The notes: generated from the letters alone by a model not told the origin. A DNA stretch of 9,644 nucleotides from Candidatus Martarchaeota archaeon (GCA_023485825.1 JAMCZF010000012.1:1-9644); one strand, 5' to 3'. Shown: positions 1-5,706, counted from the first letter of the stretch. Translations and numbers: made by a program.

Positions 1-6
1 TGATAT

Positions 7-107
7 ACTACCTACTGGTAGTGTTACGCTGTTCATGCTTATCATATGAAAACAGGTAACCTACCATCAAATAGGTTACGTCATAAGAAGTTCAATGTGG
101 TGAACTT
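7..107. repeat. Cluster of three short hairpins in AT-rich DNA
   Basis: Three perfect inverted repeats follow one another: 7-12 with 17-22 (ACTACC/GGTAGT, 4-base loop), 56-63 with 72-79 (GTAACCTA/TAGGTTAC, 8-base loop) and 88-94 with 101-107 (AAGTTCA/TGAACTT, 6-base loop). The stretch up to about 107 is richer in A/T than the DNA that follows and has no open reading frame continuous with the downstream coding frame: TAG at 72 and TAA at 84 close it. Hairpins at the edge of a broken gene could be the end of a mobile element (IS200/IS605-type ends carry subterminal hairpins), but no transposase is visible, so this is only a suggestion. Confidence 0.5.
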
Positions 108-473
108 AAGTATTACACCAACGGCACCGAAGTCCAGATACCATCAGCGTATACATTCGGCGCCGACACCGCCGAGTCCGCAACCGGCTTAAGAACGCTG
201 CAGAATGCAACTGGAGCGTTCGTTACCCTCGGCGAACTGGATAAGAGTCAAGTGGTGCGCGCATCAGGATTGCCGAGCAATGCGTCTATGGACAATGCGG
301 CATCGGTGGCCGCTACTGTGACTACGACCCAGGTCAACATCACGCAGACAACTCTGGGATATGGCCAGCCAATGGCCATTGCCGTATCCGTGACCCTGGT
401 CGTCACTGCAATAATAATAGCGCTGGCAATGGTCCTAAGGCACAGGCGCAATGCGCGCAGCATGGATAACTGA
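87..473 (+). pseudogene. 3' remnant of a membrane-anchored surface protein gene
   Basis: The frame is open from 87 to the TGA at 471-473 and reads like real protein, with the segments YYTNGTEVQIPS, LRTLQNATGAF and LPSNASMDN. A hydrophobic helix (about codons 95-114 of the open frame) and a basic end (RHRRNARSMDN) close it. That is the usual C-terminal anchor of a secreted or S-layer-associated archaeal protein, with the bulk outside the cell and a short basic tail inside; several NxS/T sequons fit. There is no ATG in this frame upstream of the membrane helix. The only start is GTG at 252, which would give a 73-residue protein but leaves about 165 bases of protein-like sequence outside it. I read it as a decapitated gene whose 5' part was lost or replaced near 87-110. 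A genuine small gene starting at GTG 252 is the alternative. The family is not recognised. Confidence 0.5.
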
Positions 474-552
474 GCAGCCGACGAAAATGCATGTGCACTT
501 CCGGTAAACTGCCCACGGCCAAAGCCCGTGAGTGTCTATTCCCTTTCCATCC

Positions 553-558
553 TTTTTT
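553..558 (+). terminator. T-run after the surface-protein remnant
   Basis: Six T residues follow a pyrimidine-rich stretch (TCTATTCCCTTTCCATCC) about 80 bases after the stop codon of the remnant. Archaeal RNA polymerase stops at T-runs without needing a hairpin. This is a plausible but weak site. Confidence 0.3.
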
Positions 559-672
559 ACGCGGTCCTGCAGGCGTTCGGCCGTGACAAGCCGAGATCGC
601 TGCCCAAAAAGAGCGCTGCTTGGGCCGTTGGACATCACAGCGAAGACAGGGCAGGGCTGTGGCCGAGTGTTG

Positions 673-677
673 AAAAA
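673..677 (-). terminator. T-run terminator of 5S rRNA
   Basis: Read on the minus strand, the 5S gene is followed after two bases by a run of five T. This is the usual form of an archaeal intrinsic terminator for a stable RNA. Confidence 0.6.
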
Positions 678-679
678 GT

Positions 680-793
680 ACCAAACAGCAACATGCATTC
701 CCACTATTACAGCAGTATTTCATGTCGTGAGCGGGCTTAGCTTCCGAGTTCGGAATGGGTTCGGGCGTTACCCCGCTCCTATGGCCGTTTGGC
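680..793 (-). rRNA. rrf: 5S ribosomal RNA
   Basis: Read on the minus strand, this 114-base RNA carries the hallmark 5S core CCGAACTCGGAAGCTAAGC, preceded by the loop GGGGTAACGCCCGAACCC, matching archaeal 5S rRNA. The ends pair to close helix I: GCCAAAC at 793-787 with GTTTGGT at 686-680. This fixes both ends to within a base or two. It belongs to the central protuberance of the large ribosomal subunit. No 16S or 23S sequence lies beside it; it has its own TATA box upstream and a T-run downstream, so it is transcribed alone. Unlinked rRNA genes are known in some archaea such as Thermoplasmatales. The exact length is inferred from pairing. Confidence 0.95.
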
Positions 794-814
794 GGTAATA
801 TATGTGCAATAAGG

Positions 815-824
815 CTTATATTCG
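815..824 (-). promoter_or_regulatory. TATA box of the 5S rRNA gene
   Basis: The minus-strand sequence CGAATATAAG is centred about 26 bases upstream of the 5S 5' end at 793, the canonical archaeal TATA-to-start distance. A short purine-rich BRE-like stretch (CCAAAACG) precedes it. Confidence 0.65.
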
Positions 825-875
825 TTTTGGAAGGTCGGCGCATCACACTATACAGTACCGCAGTGTCTATGTCAG

Positions 876-886
876 ATTTATATATA
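876..886 (+). promoter_or_regulatory. TATA box of the DUF4382-like surface protein gene
   Basis: ATTTATATATA lies here. Transcription should begin near 905-910, about 30 bases ahead of the ATG at 937. It is divergent from the 5S promoter about 55 bases away. A small inverted repeat, ACAGC (908-912) and GCTGT (918-922), falls at the predicted mRNA 5' end. Confidence 0.6.
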
Positions 887-936
887 CTTTCCATGCTATA
901 CAAATGCACAGCATAGCGCTGTATGTCGGTGTTGAG

Positions 937-2319
937 ATGGTGAACAAATACATTGTTGCAGGGATCGTGATAATCGTAATAGCCATAGTAGGCGTGGCAT
1001 TGACGCTTGGAAACAATGGCGCTGCTGGAGGCTCGGGATCGCAGAACATCACCACGGCGCCCCGGACTGCTGCCACACAGGGCGCGCCGCAGGGCGGCGT
1101 GGTTCTTGCACTGACAGACCCTCCAGAGGTGCCTCCGGGAACGAACTCCCTTACACTCTCATATACCGGCATAATGCTCCACGAGGTTGGCTCATCTAAC
1201 GCCACCGGCTTCGTAGACGTCAACTCAAGCGGCAGCGTGGACCTGCTGGCGCTCACAAACGTAAGCCAGATAGTGGCGATAGCAAAGGTGCCTGTTAACA
1301 CCTCATTCGATTCCATAGTATTCGCCGGCGCGGCTGCAAGAATAACCATAAACGGCAGCAGTTACAACGTCACAGTGCCCAGCTCAAGGCTGCAGATCAA
1401 GGTACTCGGCAATCTACAAAACAACTCCACGGCACTCATCGACCTGGCCCCTTCAATAGTCCAGGTATATGGTGGTGCGAATGCGACCCAGGATGTGTTT
1501 GTCATGGTGCCTTTTGCGAAGGCTGTAGTCGTTACCAACTCATCTGCAAACGTGCAGGTGAAGGTTGGCGCAAGGGCGCAGATAAATATCCATGAGCGGG
1601 CGCAACTGGAGCAGGGCAATGCCAACGTGAGCATAGGCTCGGCTTCTCTCGCTGAACATGGCAACACTATGATCGTGTCAGTCACCGTGAAGAACAATGG
1701 CAACGCATCAGTGACGCTGCGGCACCTGTTCATCCGCGGGCTTCTCGTTACGTCCTTCAACGGCGCTGTCGGTGCTGAAACCGGGGCCAGCACAAACCTC
1801 GGAGTGAACATCGGCGCGTACCCAAGGTATGATTACAATACAACCACCGCCATAGGCCTAAACGCGTCCGTCAATGGAAAGGAAGGCAGCAACAACCCGG
1901 AGAACAGCAGTCATGAGAACTCATCAGGCAACGGCAGCGTCGGCGTGTCAATAGGAAACAATGCAAACGCAAGCCTTGAGGACGCCATAAAGAGCGACCT
2001 GCACGAGAGCGGAAACCTCAGCGCAAGGGCGCGCGCATACATCAACGGCAGCATTGAGTTCAGGCATTACATGCATTCATCGCTTAACTTCATAATAGGC
2101 GCCAACGGCACGCTTTCGCTTCCGCAGACAGAGCTTGAAGCTGAGGGGCAGTCGGGCTATGTGCTGACTCCAGGAGCGAGCGTAACCCTGGAATATGACA
2201 AAGGCGCGACGTTCGGCGAGTCCGGCATGGGCGTACAGTTCATATCGAACCAGACCTATTCCGTAGTTGTCCAGGGAGAGGAAGGCGCCCACGCAGCGGT
2301 AAATGCCACTGCCACATGA
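937..2319 (+). CDS. Secreted, sequon-rich DUF4382-like surface protein
   Basis: The 460-residue product begins with a basic N-terminus and one hydrophobic helix (about residues 5-24: YIVAGIVIIVIAIVGVALTL), an uncleaved anchor or signal peptide, so the rest should lie outside the membrane. Residues about 53-205 resemble the DUF4382 domain, with the typical opening VLALTDPPEVPPGTNSLTLS, then a VDLLALTNVSQIVA segment and the strand ITINGSSYNVTVP. The second half (about 225-460) looks like beta-sandwich sequence (MIVSVTVKNNGNASVTL, ending in VTLEYDKGATF and YSVVVQGEE), interrupted by a low-complexity Asn/Ser-rich linker near 325-350. More than twenty NxS/T sequons suggest heavy N-glycosylation. 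The frame is open further upstream (from an ATG at 802), but that start precedes the TATA box at 876-886; ATG 937 follows a GGTG ribosome-binding element and starts with a membrane helix. Its role is unknown; a cell-surface or adhesive function is inferred. Confidence 0.85.
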   Translation: MVNKYIVAGIVIIVIAIVGVALTLGNNGAAGGSGSQNITTAPRTAATQGAPQGGVVLALTDPPEVPPGTNSLTLSYTGIMLHEVGSSNATGFVDVNSSGSVDLLALTNVSQIVAIAKVPVNTSFDSIVFAGAAARITINGSSYNVTVPSSRLQIKVLGNLQNNSTALIDLAPSIVQVYGGANATQDVFVMVPFAKAVVVTNSSANVQVKVGARAQINIHERAQLEQGNANVSIGSASLAEHGNTMIVSVTVKNNGNASVTLRHLFIRGLLVTSFNGAVGAETGASTNLGVNIGAYPRYDYNTTTAIGLNASVNGKEGSNNPENSSHENSSGNGSVGVSIGNNANASLEDAIKSDLHESGNLSARARAYINGSIEFRHYMHSSLNFIIGANGTLSLPQTELEAEGQSGYVLTPGASVTLEYDKGATFGESGMGVQFISNQTYSVVVQGEEGAHAAVNATAT

Positions 2320-2356
2320 CATGGCACGCTGAAGGGCGCATCCATGAAACGTAAGT

Positions 2357-2470
2357 TGCGAACGCCGGGATTTGAACCCGGGTTTTTGGCTTTCCTCCTT
2401 TTTGATAAAACTTTTTCCTAAAAAGCTTTGATGGAAGGCCAGAGTCCTGACCAGGCTAGACTACGTTCGC
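2357..2470 (-). tRNA. trnG: tRNA-Gly (UCC) with a 40-base intron
   Basis: Read on the minus strand, the acceptor stem GCGAACG/CGTTCGC closes the RNA, with discriminator A at 2357 and no encoded CCA. The D arm is GTCT-AGCCTGGTCA-GGAC, and the T arm is CCGGG-TTCAAAT-CCCGG. The anticodon loop after splicing is C-U-UCC-A-A, giving anticodon UCC, which reads GGA/GGG glycine codons. The 5' exon ends GGCCTTCCA and the 3' exon begins AGCC, both typical of archaeal tRNA-Gly. Mature length is 74 bases. The first anticodon-stem pair is a C-A mismatch (27-43), so that stem has four good pairs. The RNA converges on the surface gene before it and diverges from lemA. Confidence 0.95.
2392..2431 (-). other. 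tRNA-Gly intron between positions 37 and 38
   Basis: The 40-base insertion sits at the canonical archaeal site one base 3' of the anticodon. A bulge-helix-bulge can be drawn. Exon bases 32-35 (CUUC) pair with intron GAGG six to three bases before the 3' cut (C-G, U-G, U-A, C-G). Bulges CA|U and AA|A hold the two splice sites, and the anticodon stem forms the outer helix. The intron can also fold on itself as CUUUUU-AGG-AAAAAG. This predicts cutting by tRNA-splicing endonuclease. The inner helix next to the 5' bulge is weak, so the motif may be of the relaxed type. Confidence 0.75.
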
Positions 2471-2500
2471 GCTGTACAAGCTTATTTGTTGCTCCATTAC

Positions 2501-2511
2501 AAATATAAAAC
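2501..2511 (-). promoter_or_regulatory. TATA box of tRNA-Gly
   Basis: The minus-strand GTTTTATATTT is centred about 35 bases upstream of the mature tRNA 5' end. This predicts a start near 2480 and a leader of about 9 bases for RNase P to remove. Confidence 0.5.
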
Positions 2512-2555
2512 TGCGTTACGCCTCATCGCGAACAAAATGCGCAATCCATAGCACG

Positions 2556-2572
2556 CTTTATAAATTTATACG
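2556..2572 (+). promoter_or_regulatory. TATA box of the lemA-htpX operon
   Basis: CTTTATAAATTTATACG places the transcription start near 2585, giving a leader of roughly 13 bases before ATG 2598. The leader contains GTGATG, which matches part of the archaeal anti-Shine-Dalgarno complement GGTGATC. Confidence 0.6.
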
Positions 2573-2597
2573 TACAAATAGTAAACTAAGTGATGCG

Positions 2598-3287
2598 ATG
2601 GACCTACTGCTTGATGGCATTCTGGGCATTGTTGTTTTGATAATAGTAATAGCAATAGTTGCGATATACAACGGCCTCATATCAAAGAGAAACAGGGTTC
2701 AGGACGCGTGGGCGCAGATAGACGTGCAGCTCAAACGAAGGTACGACCTAATACCGAACCTCGTTGAGACGGTGAAGAGCTACGCCAAGTACGAGCGGGG
2801 CACCCTCACGCAGGTGACGCAGCTGCGCTCGCAGCTGATAACCGGATCCGTGCAGGACAAGGCCCAGGCAAACAACCAGATATCGCAGGCGCTCAAGAGC
2901 ATATTCGCCGTAGCCGAGAACTATCCTGACCTGAAGGCCAGCGCGAACTTCCAGCAGCTGCAGCAGCAGCTGACCGACACAGAAGACAAGATATCGTTTG
3001 TAAGGACCTCGTACAACGATTATGTGCTTGACTACAACAACGCGCTGCAGGAGTTCCCGAGCAACATATTCGCAAACGCGTTCCACTTCGTAAAGTATGA
3101 CTTCTTCCAGACAGCGGACGAGGCAGAGAGAGAGCCGGTCAAGGTGGACTTCGGTGACCTTAACGGGCCTGCATCGCAGGGAACCGGACCATCGCGCGCA
3201 GGAGCAAAGCGTTCAGGTCCTCCAGCATCTGGACAGGCCGGAGGGCCTCCGCAGTCAGGTCCGAAGTCCAAGGGCAAGGCGAAGTGA
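2598..3287 (+). CDS. lemA: LemA family membrane protein
   Basis: This 229-residue protein starts with one membrane helix (about residues 6-25) and continues as the long helical bundle typical of LemA. The family signature is clear at about residues 32-66: NRVQDAWAQIDVQLKRRYD, followed by LIPNLVETVKSYAKYE. The family's C-terminal segment FHFVKYDFFQTADEAEREPVKVDF is also present. The helix should be in the membrane with the bundle on one face; the molecular function of LemA is not settled, but it is very often encoded beside the protease HtpX, as here. The last 40 or so residues are a disordered Gly/Pro/Ser-rich tail ending in PKSKGKAK, which makes the protein longer than the usual 180-200 residues; this extension is unusual. 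The start at 2598 is supported by the TATA box and a GTGAT element. Confidence 0.95.
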   Translation: MDLLLDGILGIVVLIIVIAIVAIYNGLISKRNRVQDAWAQIDVQLKRRYDLIPNLVETVKSYAKYERGTLTQVTQLRSQLITGSVQDKAQANNQISQALKSIFAVAENYPDLKASANFQQLQQQLTDTEDKISFVRTSYNDYVLDYNNALQEFPSNIFANAFHFVKYDFFQTADEAEREPVKVDFGDLNGPASQGTGPSRAGAKRSGPPASGQAGGPPQSGPKSKGKAK

Positions 3288-3307
3288 GAATTGCAAGAGG
3301 TGCATAG

Positions 3308-4207
3308 ATGGCGAGCTTCTTCGATGAGATAGCCAAGAACAAGCTCAAATCCATGCTCCTGATGCTTATATTCATCGCCTTCTTCTCCGGCATCGTATAC
3401 CTGTTCGTGTACTTCCTGGGCGGCGGCATATTCGCGTTCATCGTGGGCTTCGCAATAATACTTGTCTATGCCGCATTCGTGTACTTCAGCGGGGACAAGA
3501 TGACCCTAAAGATGTCTGGCGCTAAGCCTGCGGACAAGAGCCAGTACCAATCCCTTTACAGCATCATTGATGGGCTTGCCTCGGCGACGCAGGTTCCTAT
3601 GCCAAAGGTTTACATAGTCAACGACCCCAACCCAAATGCGTTCGCTACTGGGCGGAACAGGAAGGTGTCTGCTGTGGCTGTAACAACGGGCCTGCTCTCA
3701 ACCATGAACAAGAGGGAGCTTGAAGGCGTGCTCGCGCATGAGATGTCGCACATAGCCGACAACGACGTACAGTTCATGATGATAGCGATAATATTTGTCG
3801 GCGTGATAGGCATACTGGCAGCCATCATAAGGAGCATGTTCTGGTTCGGCGGCATCGGGGGCAACAGGCAGAACAACAGCGGCGTACTCATAATCATAGC
3901 GCTGGTCATGTCGATAATAGCGCCGATATTCGCGATCCTTGTGAATCTTGCGATATCGAGGCGCAGGGAGTACATGGCAGATGCGAACGGCGCAAGGATA
4001 ACCAGGGATCCGCAGGGCCTCGCTGGCGCGCTGCTCAAGATAAAGAATTATGCAGCAGGACCGAATGCCCAGCCCGTGAAAGCCGCTAACGAGGTCAACG
4101 GCTCAATGTACTTTGCAAACCCCTTCAAGGGAAAGAGCCTGATGAACATATTCTCTACGCATCCGCCAATAGACGAGCGCATAAAGCGGCTAGAGAAGAT
4201 GTACTGA
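3308..4207 (+). CDS. htpX: HtpX-type membrane zinc metalloprotease (M48)
   Basis: The 299-residue product has the full M48B layout. Two N-terminal membrane helices lie at about 15-37 and 40-61, followed by the conserved block PKVYIVNDPNPNAFATGRN. The zinc site HEMSH has H144 and H148 as ligands and E145 as the catalytic base. Two further membrane helices lie at about 156-176 and 192-215, and REYMAD supplies the third ligand E221. The C-terminus ends FSTHPPIDERIKRLEKMY, as in the family. HtpX degrades misfolded or damaged membrane proteins; the active site faces the cytoplasm in characterised members. The gap after lemA is 20 bases and holds AGAGGTG, a strong ribosome-binding site six bases from the ATG, so the two genes form an operon. 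All catalytic residues are intact. Substrates cannot be read from sequence. Confidence 0.97.
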   Translation: MASFFDEIAKNKLKSMLLMLIFIAFFSGIVYLFVYFLGGGIFAFIVGFAIILVYAAFVYFSGDKMTLKMSGAKPADKSQYQSLYSIIDGLASATQVPMPKVYIVNDPNPNAFATGRNRKVSAVAVTTGLLSTMNKRELEGVLAHEMSHIADNDVQFMMIAIIFVGVIGILAAIIRSMFWFGGIGGNRQNNSGVLIIIALVMSIIAPIFAILVNLAISRRREYMADANGARITRDPQGLAGALLKIKNYAAGPNAQPVKAANEVNGSMYFANPFKGKSLMNIFSTHPPIDERIKRLEKMY

Positions 4208-4221
4208 GGCCGTCTGTTGTA

Positions 4222-4240
4222 CTTCAGAAAAAACTGCAAG
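4222..4240. terminator. Bidirectional hairpin and A/T-run after htpX
   Basis: CTTCAG at 4222-4227 pairs with CTGCAAG at 4234-4240 (one bulged C) around six A residues. On the minus strand these are six T, a good stop for the candidate RNA; on the plus strand the hairpin lies 15 bases beyond the htpX stop codon. Confidence 0.4.
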
Positions 4241-4370
4241 AAGGAAGGGAACTGCTGTTGACTTGTGGACTGGGGCGAAAGAAGGACCTCTGCGCCTTTC
4301 CTCTGGACCGCGCGGAGTGCGCCCTTGCGCTGAGGTTTCCGCCCCCATTTATCTCATCCTCGCTTGGCAA
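4228..4370 (-). ncRNA. Candidate structured non-coding RNA
   Basis: The stretch between htpX and the next gene holds a long imperfect stem-loop: 4272-4277 pairs with 4340-4345 (GGGGCG/CGCCCC), 4278-4280 with 4336-4338, 4287-4290 with 4332-4335 (CCTC/GAGG), 4292-4295 with 4327-4330 (GCGC/GCGC) and 4301-4305 with 4313-4317 (CTCTG/CGGAG). On the minus strand a TATA-like GATATAAACA at 4391-4400 predicts a start near 4370, and a run of six T lies at 4228-4233. These suggest a transcript of about 140 bases. I could not match it to SRP RNA, RNase P RNA or an H/ACA guide. It could also be a 3' structure of the htpX mRNA read from the plus strand. Confidence 0.35.
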
Positions 4371-4380
4371 ACCAAGGCGC
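4361..4380. repeat. Inverted repeat CTTGG-CAAA-CCAAG
   Basis: CTTGG (4363-4367) and CCAAG (4372-4376) pair around a four-base loop, and the flanking CG/CG bases can extend the stem with one bulged base. It sits at the predicted 5' end of the candidate RNA, so it could be an operator or the first hairpin of a slightly longer transcript. Confidence 0.4.
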
Positions 4381-4390
4381 GCATCGTGAA

Positions 4391-4400
4391 TGTTTATATC
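4391..4400 (-). promoter_or_regulatory. TATA-like box of the candidate non-coding RNA
   Basis: The minus-strand GATATAAACA is the best TATA element upstream of the stem-loop. A second minus-strand candidate (GGTTTATAATGCC, 4472-4484) lies farther upstream and would give a transcript of about 225 bases instead. Confidence 0.35.
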
Positions 4401-4480
4401 CATTTCTACATCATGTGTGGACAGGGCATTCGCGCTCATCCCGCGTTGAAACCGCTGGTTTTCTGCCATGCGGCATTATA

Positions 4481-4531
4481 AACCACGCAGAAACCAATAA
4501 ATACCACCTAAGATAAACTTAGAGCGTGGTT
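4481..4531 (+). promoter_or_regulatory. Promoter with flanking 8-bp inverted repeat
   Basis: The TATA-like CAATAAATACC (about 4494-4504) lies between two perfect arms, AACCACGC at 4481-4488 and GCGTGGTT at 4524-4531. A smaller hairpin is nested inside, CTAAG (4508-4512) with CTTAG (4518-4522). The right arm ends two bases before the ATG at 4534, at the predicted transcription start. The arrangement looks like an operator, but the binding protein is unknown. Confidence 0.5.
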
Positions 4532-4533
4532 CA

Positions 4534-4749
4534 ATGCCTAGATTCAGACCAAGAGGCGGAAAGAAAATTGTTGTAAGTCAAATCGCAGAAGGCCCTGTCA
4601 TGCAGGTTTTCGTCAAAAGAGGCGGGGGCATGGGCGGCGAGTTTGTGGATGTGGTGCGCAGAGCTCCCACAGAGGGCATCGACGGCAACGTCACCGTTGA
4701 TGTACAGAGAAAAGTGCGCATGCCGTTCGAGCACGGCAAGCACCAGTAG
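4534..4749 (+). CDS. Small basic protein of unknown function
   Basis: This 71-residue, positively charged protein starts MPRFRPRGGKKIVVSQIAEG, continues with alternating hydrophobic residues (VMQVFVKR, GEFVDVVRR, GNVTVDVQRKVRM) and a glycine-rich turn (RGGGMGG), and ends FEHGKHQ. The pattern suggests a small beta-rich fold with a basic, flexible N-terminus, compatible with nucleic-acid binding, but no family is recognised. It has its own promoter and a short leader of about 10 bases, with only a weak ribosome-binding element, so translation may be close to leaderless. The predicted start codon immediately follows the right arm of the inverted repeat. No signal peptide or membrane helix is present. 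Confidence 0.65.
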   Translation: MPRFRPRGGKKIVVSQIAEGPVMQVFVKRGGGMGGEFVDVVRRAPTEGIDGNVTVDVQRKVRMPFEHGKHQ

Positions 4750-4805
4750 CCGTTAACGCAGGCCGTGACAGCGGAGTAAGAGCAAAGGCGACCGCAGTTG
4801 ATCCT

Positions 4806-5282
4806 GTGCATAATCTTGTAAATTCAAGGATTCAGACGAGCACGTCGCTACAACAGATAAACTGCGCCAAAAGTGAGGTAGGCGCCCTTGCAGCTGAGGG
4901 GAAGGTGGAGCTTGCGAGGAGGGTCCTCGAAATCAATCTGAGGCTGTTCAACGAGCAGGGCATGCTGTACGATGCGGCGATGCTCGCCGTAAAGACCTGC
5001 CAGCCCCTCCTTGCCGCAGAGCTTCTTGAGGAGGCAGGCGCCTCCTGCAGCATAGCGAGGAAATTTATTTTGTACAAGGAGGCAAGAGACCTGTACAAGG
5101 AGGCGAACGATTCCGAGGGTGCAGTAAGAATGGAGGGAAGGCTAGCTGCGTGCGCAGCAAACAGCAGAGACGCAACGTGGCATGGAATTTTTACCTCACT
5201 TGTCGGCATTTTCAGGAAGTACGGCTCGCTTGAAGGCAACAGGGCCCGTACCGCGGCAAGAAGATGGAAACGTGACGCATAG
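4806..5282 (+). CDS. Small helical-repeat (TPR-like) protein
   Basis: The 158-residue product is almost entirely helical in character, with amphipathic pairs such as VELARRVLEINLRLFNEQG, LYDAAMLAVKTCQPLLAAEL and ARDLYKEANDSEGAVRM, which resemble TPR/alpha-solenoid repeats. It has five cysteines and a basic end (RTAARRWKRDA). It has no signal peptide or membrane helix, so it is probably cytoplasmic and a protein-binding scaffold by inference. The start is uncertain. GTG 4806 is the only upstream start in frame; it has no good ribosome-binding site, the frame stays open upstream of it, and the next ATG is near residue 52. The stop codon lies 10 bases before the next gene, and the two probably form an operon. 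Open frames on the opposite strand here are compositional shadows. Confidence 0.65.
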   Translation: MHNLVNSRIQTSTSLQQINCAKSEVGALAAEGKVELARRVLEINLRLFNEQGMLYDAAMLAVKTCQPLLAAELLEEAGASCSIARKFILYKEARDLYKEANDSEGAVRMEGRLAACAANSRDATWHGIFTSLVGIFRKYGSLEGNRARTAARRWKRDA

Positions 5283-5292
5283 GTAAGTCCCA

Positions 5293-5706
5293 ATGAGAGC
5301 AAAACAGGCGAAAAATTACGGCAAGTCGCCAAAGCCGCCGTTTGATGATGGAAATGTGCCAGAGCATCTGCATCAGCTCATAAGCGCTGTGCGCGGCATA
5401 AAGGATCCGGAAATGCTCGACCACTTCACATGCCTAAGCGATGAGTATCACGTGCTCCTGCGCGCTGCTCTTGCAAAAAATGAACACACCCCTAAAAAAA
5501 CAATACTCAAGCTTCTGAGCGATCAAAGCCCCCTGGTGGTCCTTGCAGCCATATCCTCAAACCATGCCGCTGCCGAAGCGCTTGAGCCGTTGGCGCATCA
5601 CAAAAACCAATCCGTTCGGGAAGCCGCACTTGCAAAAATCGCGGGAATGAGGCGCGAGTCCGATGCCGAGAAGCCGCTAATTCACAAAGAACAACTGCGC
5701 CACTAA
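5293..5706 (+). CDS. Small LRV/HEAT-like repeat protein
   Basis: The 137-residue product has a basic start (MRAKQAKNYGKSPKPP) and then repeats of the LRV/HEAT type. Residues about 54-114 read LLRAALAKNEHTPKKTILKL, then LSDQSPLVVLAAISSNHAAA, then LAHHKNQSVREAALAKI, giving about two and a half units of the kind VR-x-A-x-A-x-N-x-x-TP...LL-x-D. Such alpha-solenoids usually bind other proteins. The ATG at 5293 follows AGGTAAGT by a few bases and lies just after the previous stop codon, so the gene is probably co-transcribed and co-translated with its neighbour. Both encode small helical-repeat proteins and may work together; this is inferred from position only. No catalytic motif is seen. Confidence 0.75.
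   Translation: MRAKQAKNYGKSPKPPFDDGNVPEHLHQLISAVRGIKDPEMLDHFTCLSDEYHVLLRAALAKNEHTPKKTILKLLSDQSPLVVLAAISSNHAAAEALEPLAHHKNQSVREAALAKIAGMRRESDAEKPLIHKEQLRH

Larger units (their letters stand above)
474..679. other. Non-coding spacer with small hairpins
   Basis: About 200 bases between the remnant and the 5S gene hold no convincing protein gene; the open frames here either run across the 5S rRNA or lack start signals. Inverted repeats are visible at 602-607/620-625 (GCCCAA/TTGGGC) and 636-641/656-661 (CACAGC/GCTGTG). The second lies just beyond the 5S terminator and may be part of its trailer. I see no C/D or H/ACA box pattern that would name an RNA here. Confidence 0.35.

Noticed and set aside
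403..909. Minus-strand open frame of 168 codons
   Set aside because: It runs straight through the 5S rRNA gene and its promoter and has no protein-like pattern.
802..936. Longer start (ATG 802) for the surface protein
   Set aside because: It begins before the TATA box at 876-886, crosses the divergent promoter of the 5S gene, and hides the membrane helix behind an unconvincing 45-residue extension; ATG 937 has a GGTG element and a proper signal-anchor.
2357..2470. tRNA-Glu reading of the anticodon
   Set aside because: Shifting the stem to read UUC puts C at position 33 and breaks the anticodon stem; the UCC reading keeps U33 and a 7-base loop and matches archaeal tRNA-Gly exons.
4228..4370. 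RNase P RNA or SRP RNA
   Set aside because: The minus strand contains GAGGAAAG, reminiscent of the RNase P CR-I block, but the other conserved blocks and the required length are missing; the SRP domain IV motif is absent.
4224..4469. Minus-strand 81-codon frame in the htpX downstream gap
   Set aside because: It overlaps the stem-loop and the T-run, its translation is low-complexity (Ser/Arg) with no recognisable fold, and its ATG has no ribosome-binding site.
4832..5332. Minus-strand open frame of 166 codons
   Set aside because: It is antisense to the TPR-like gene and spans its boundary with the next gene; Ser/Ala/Leu-rich composition is typical of a shadow frame.
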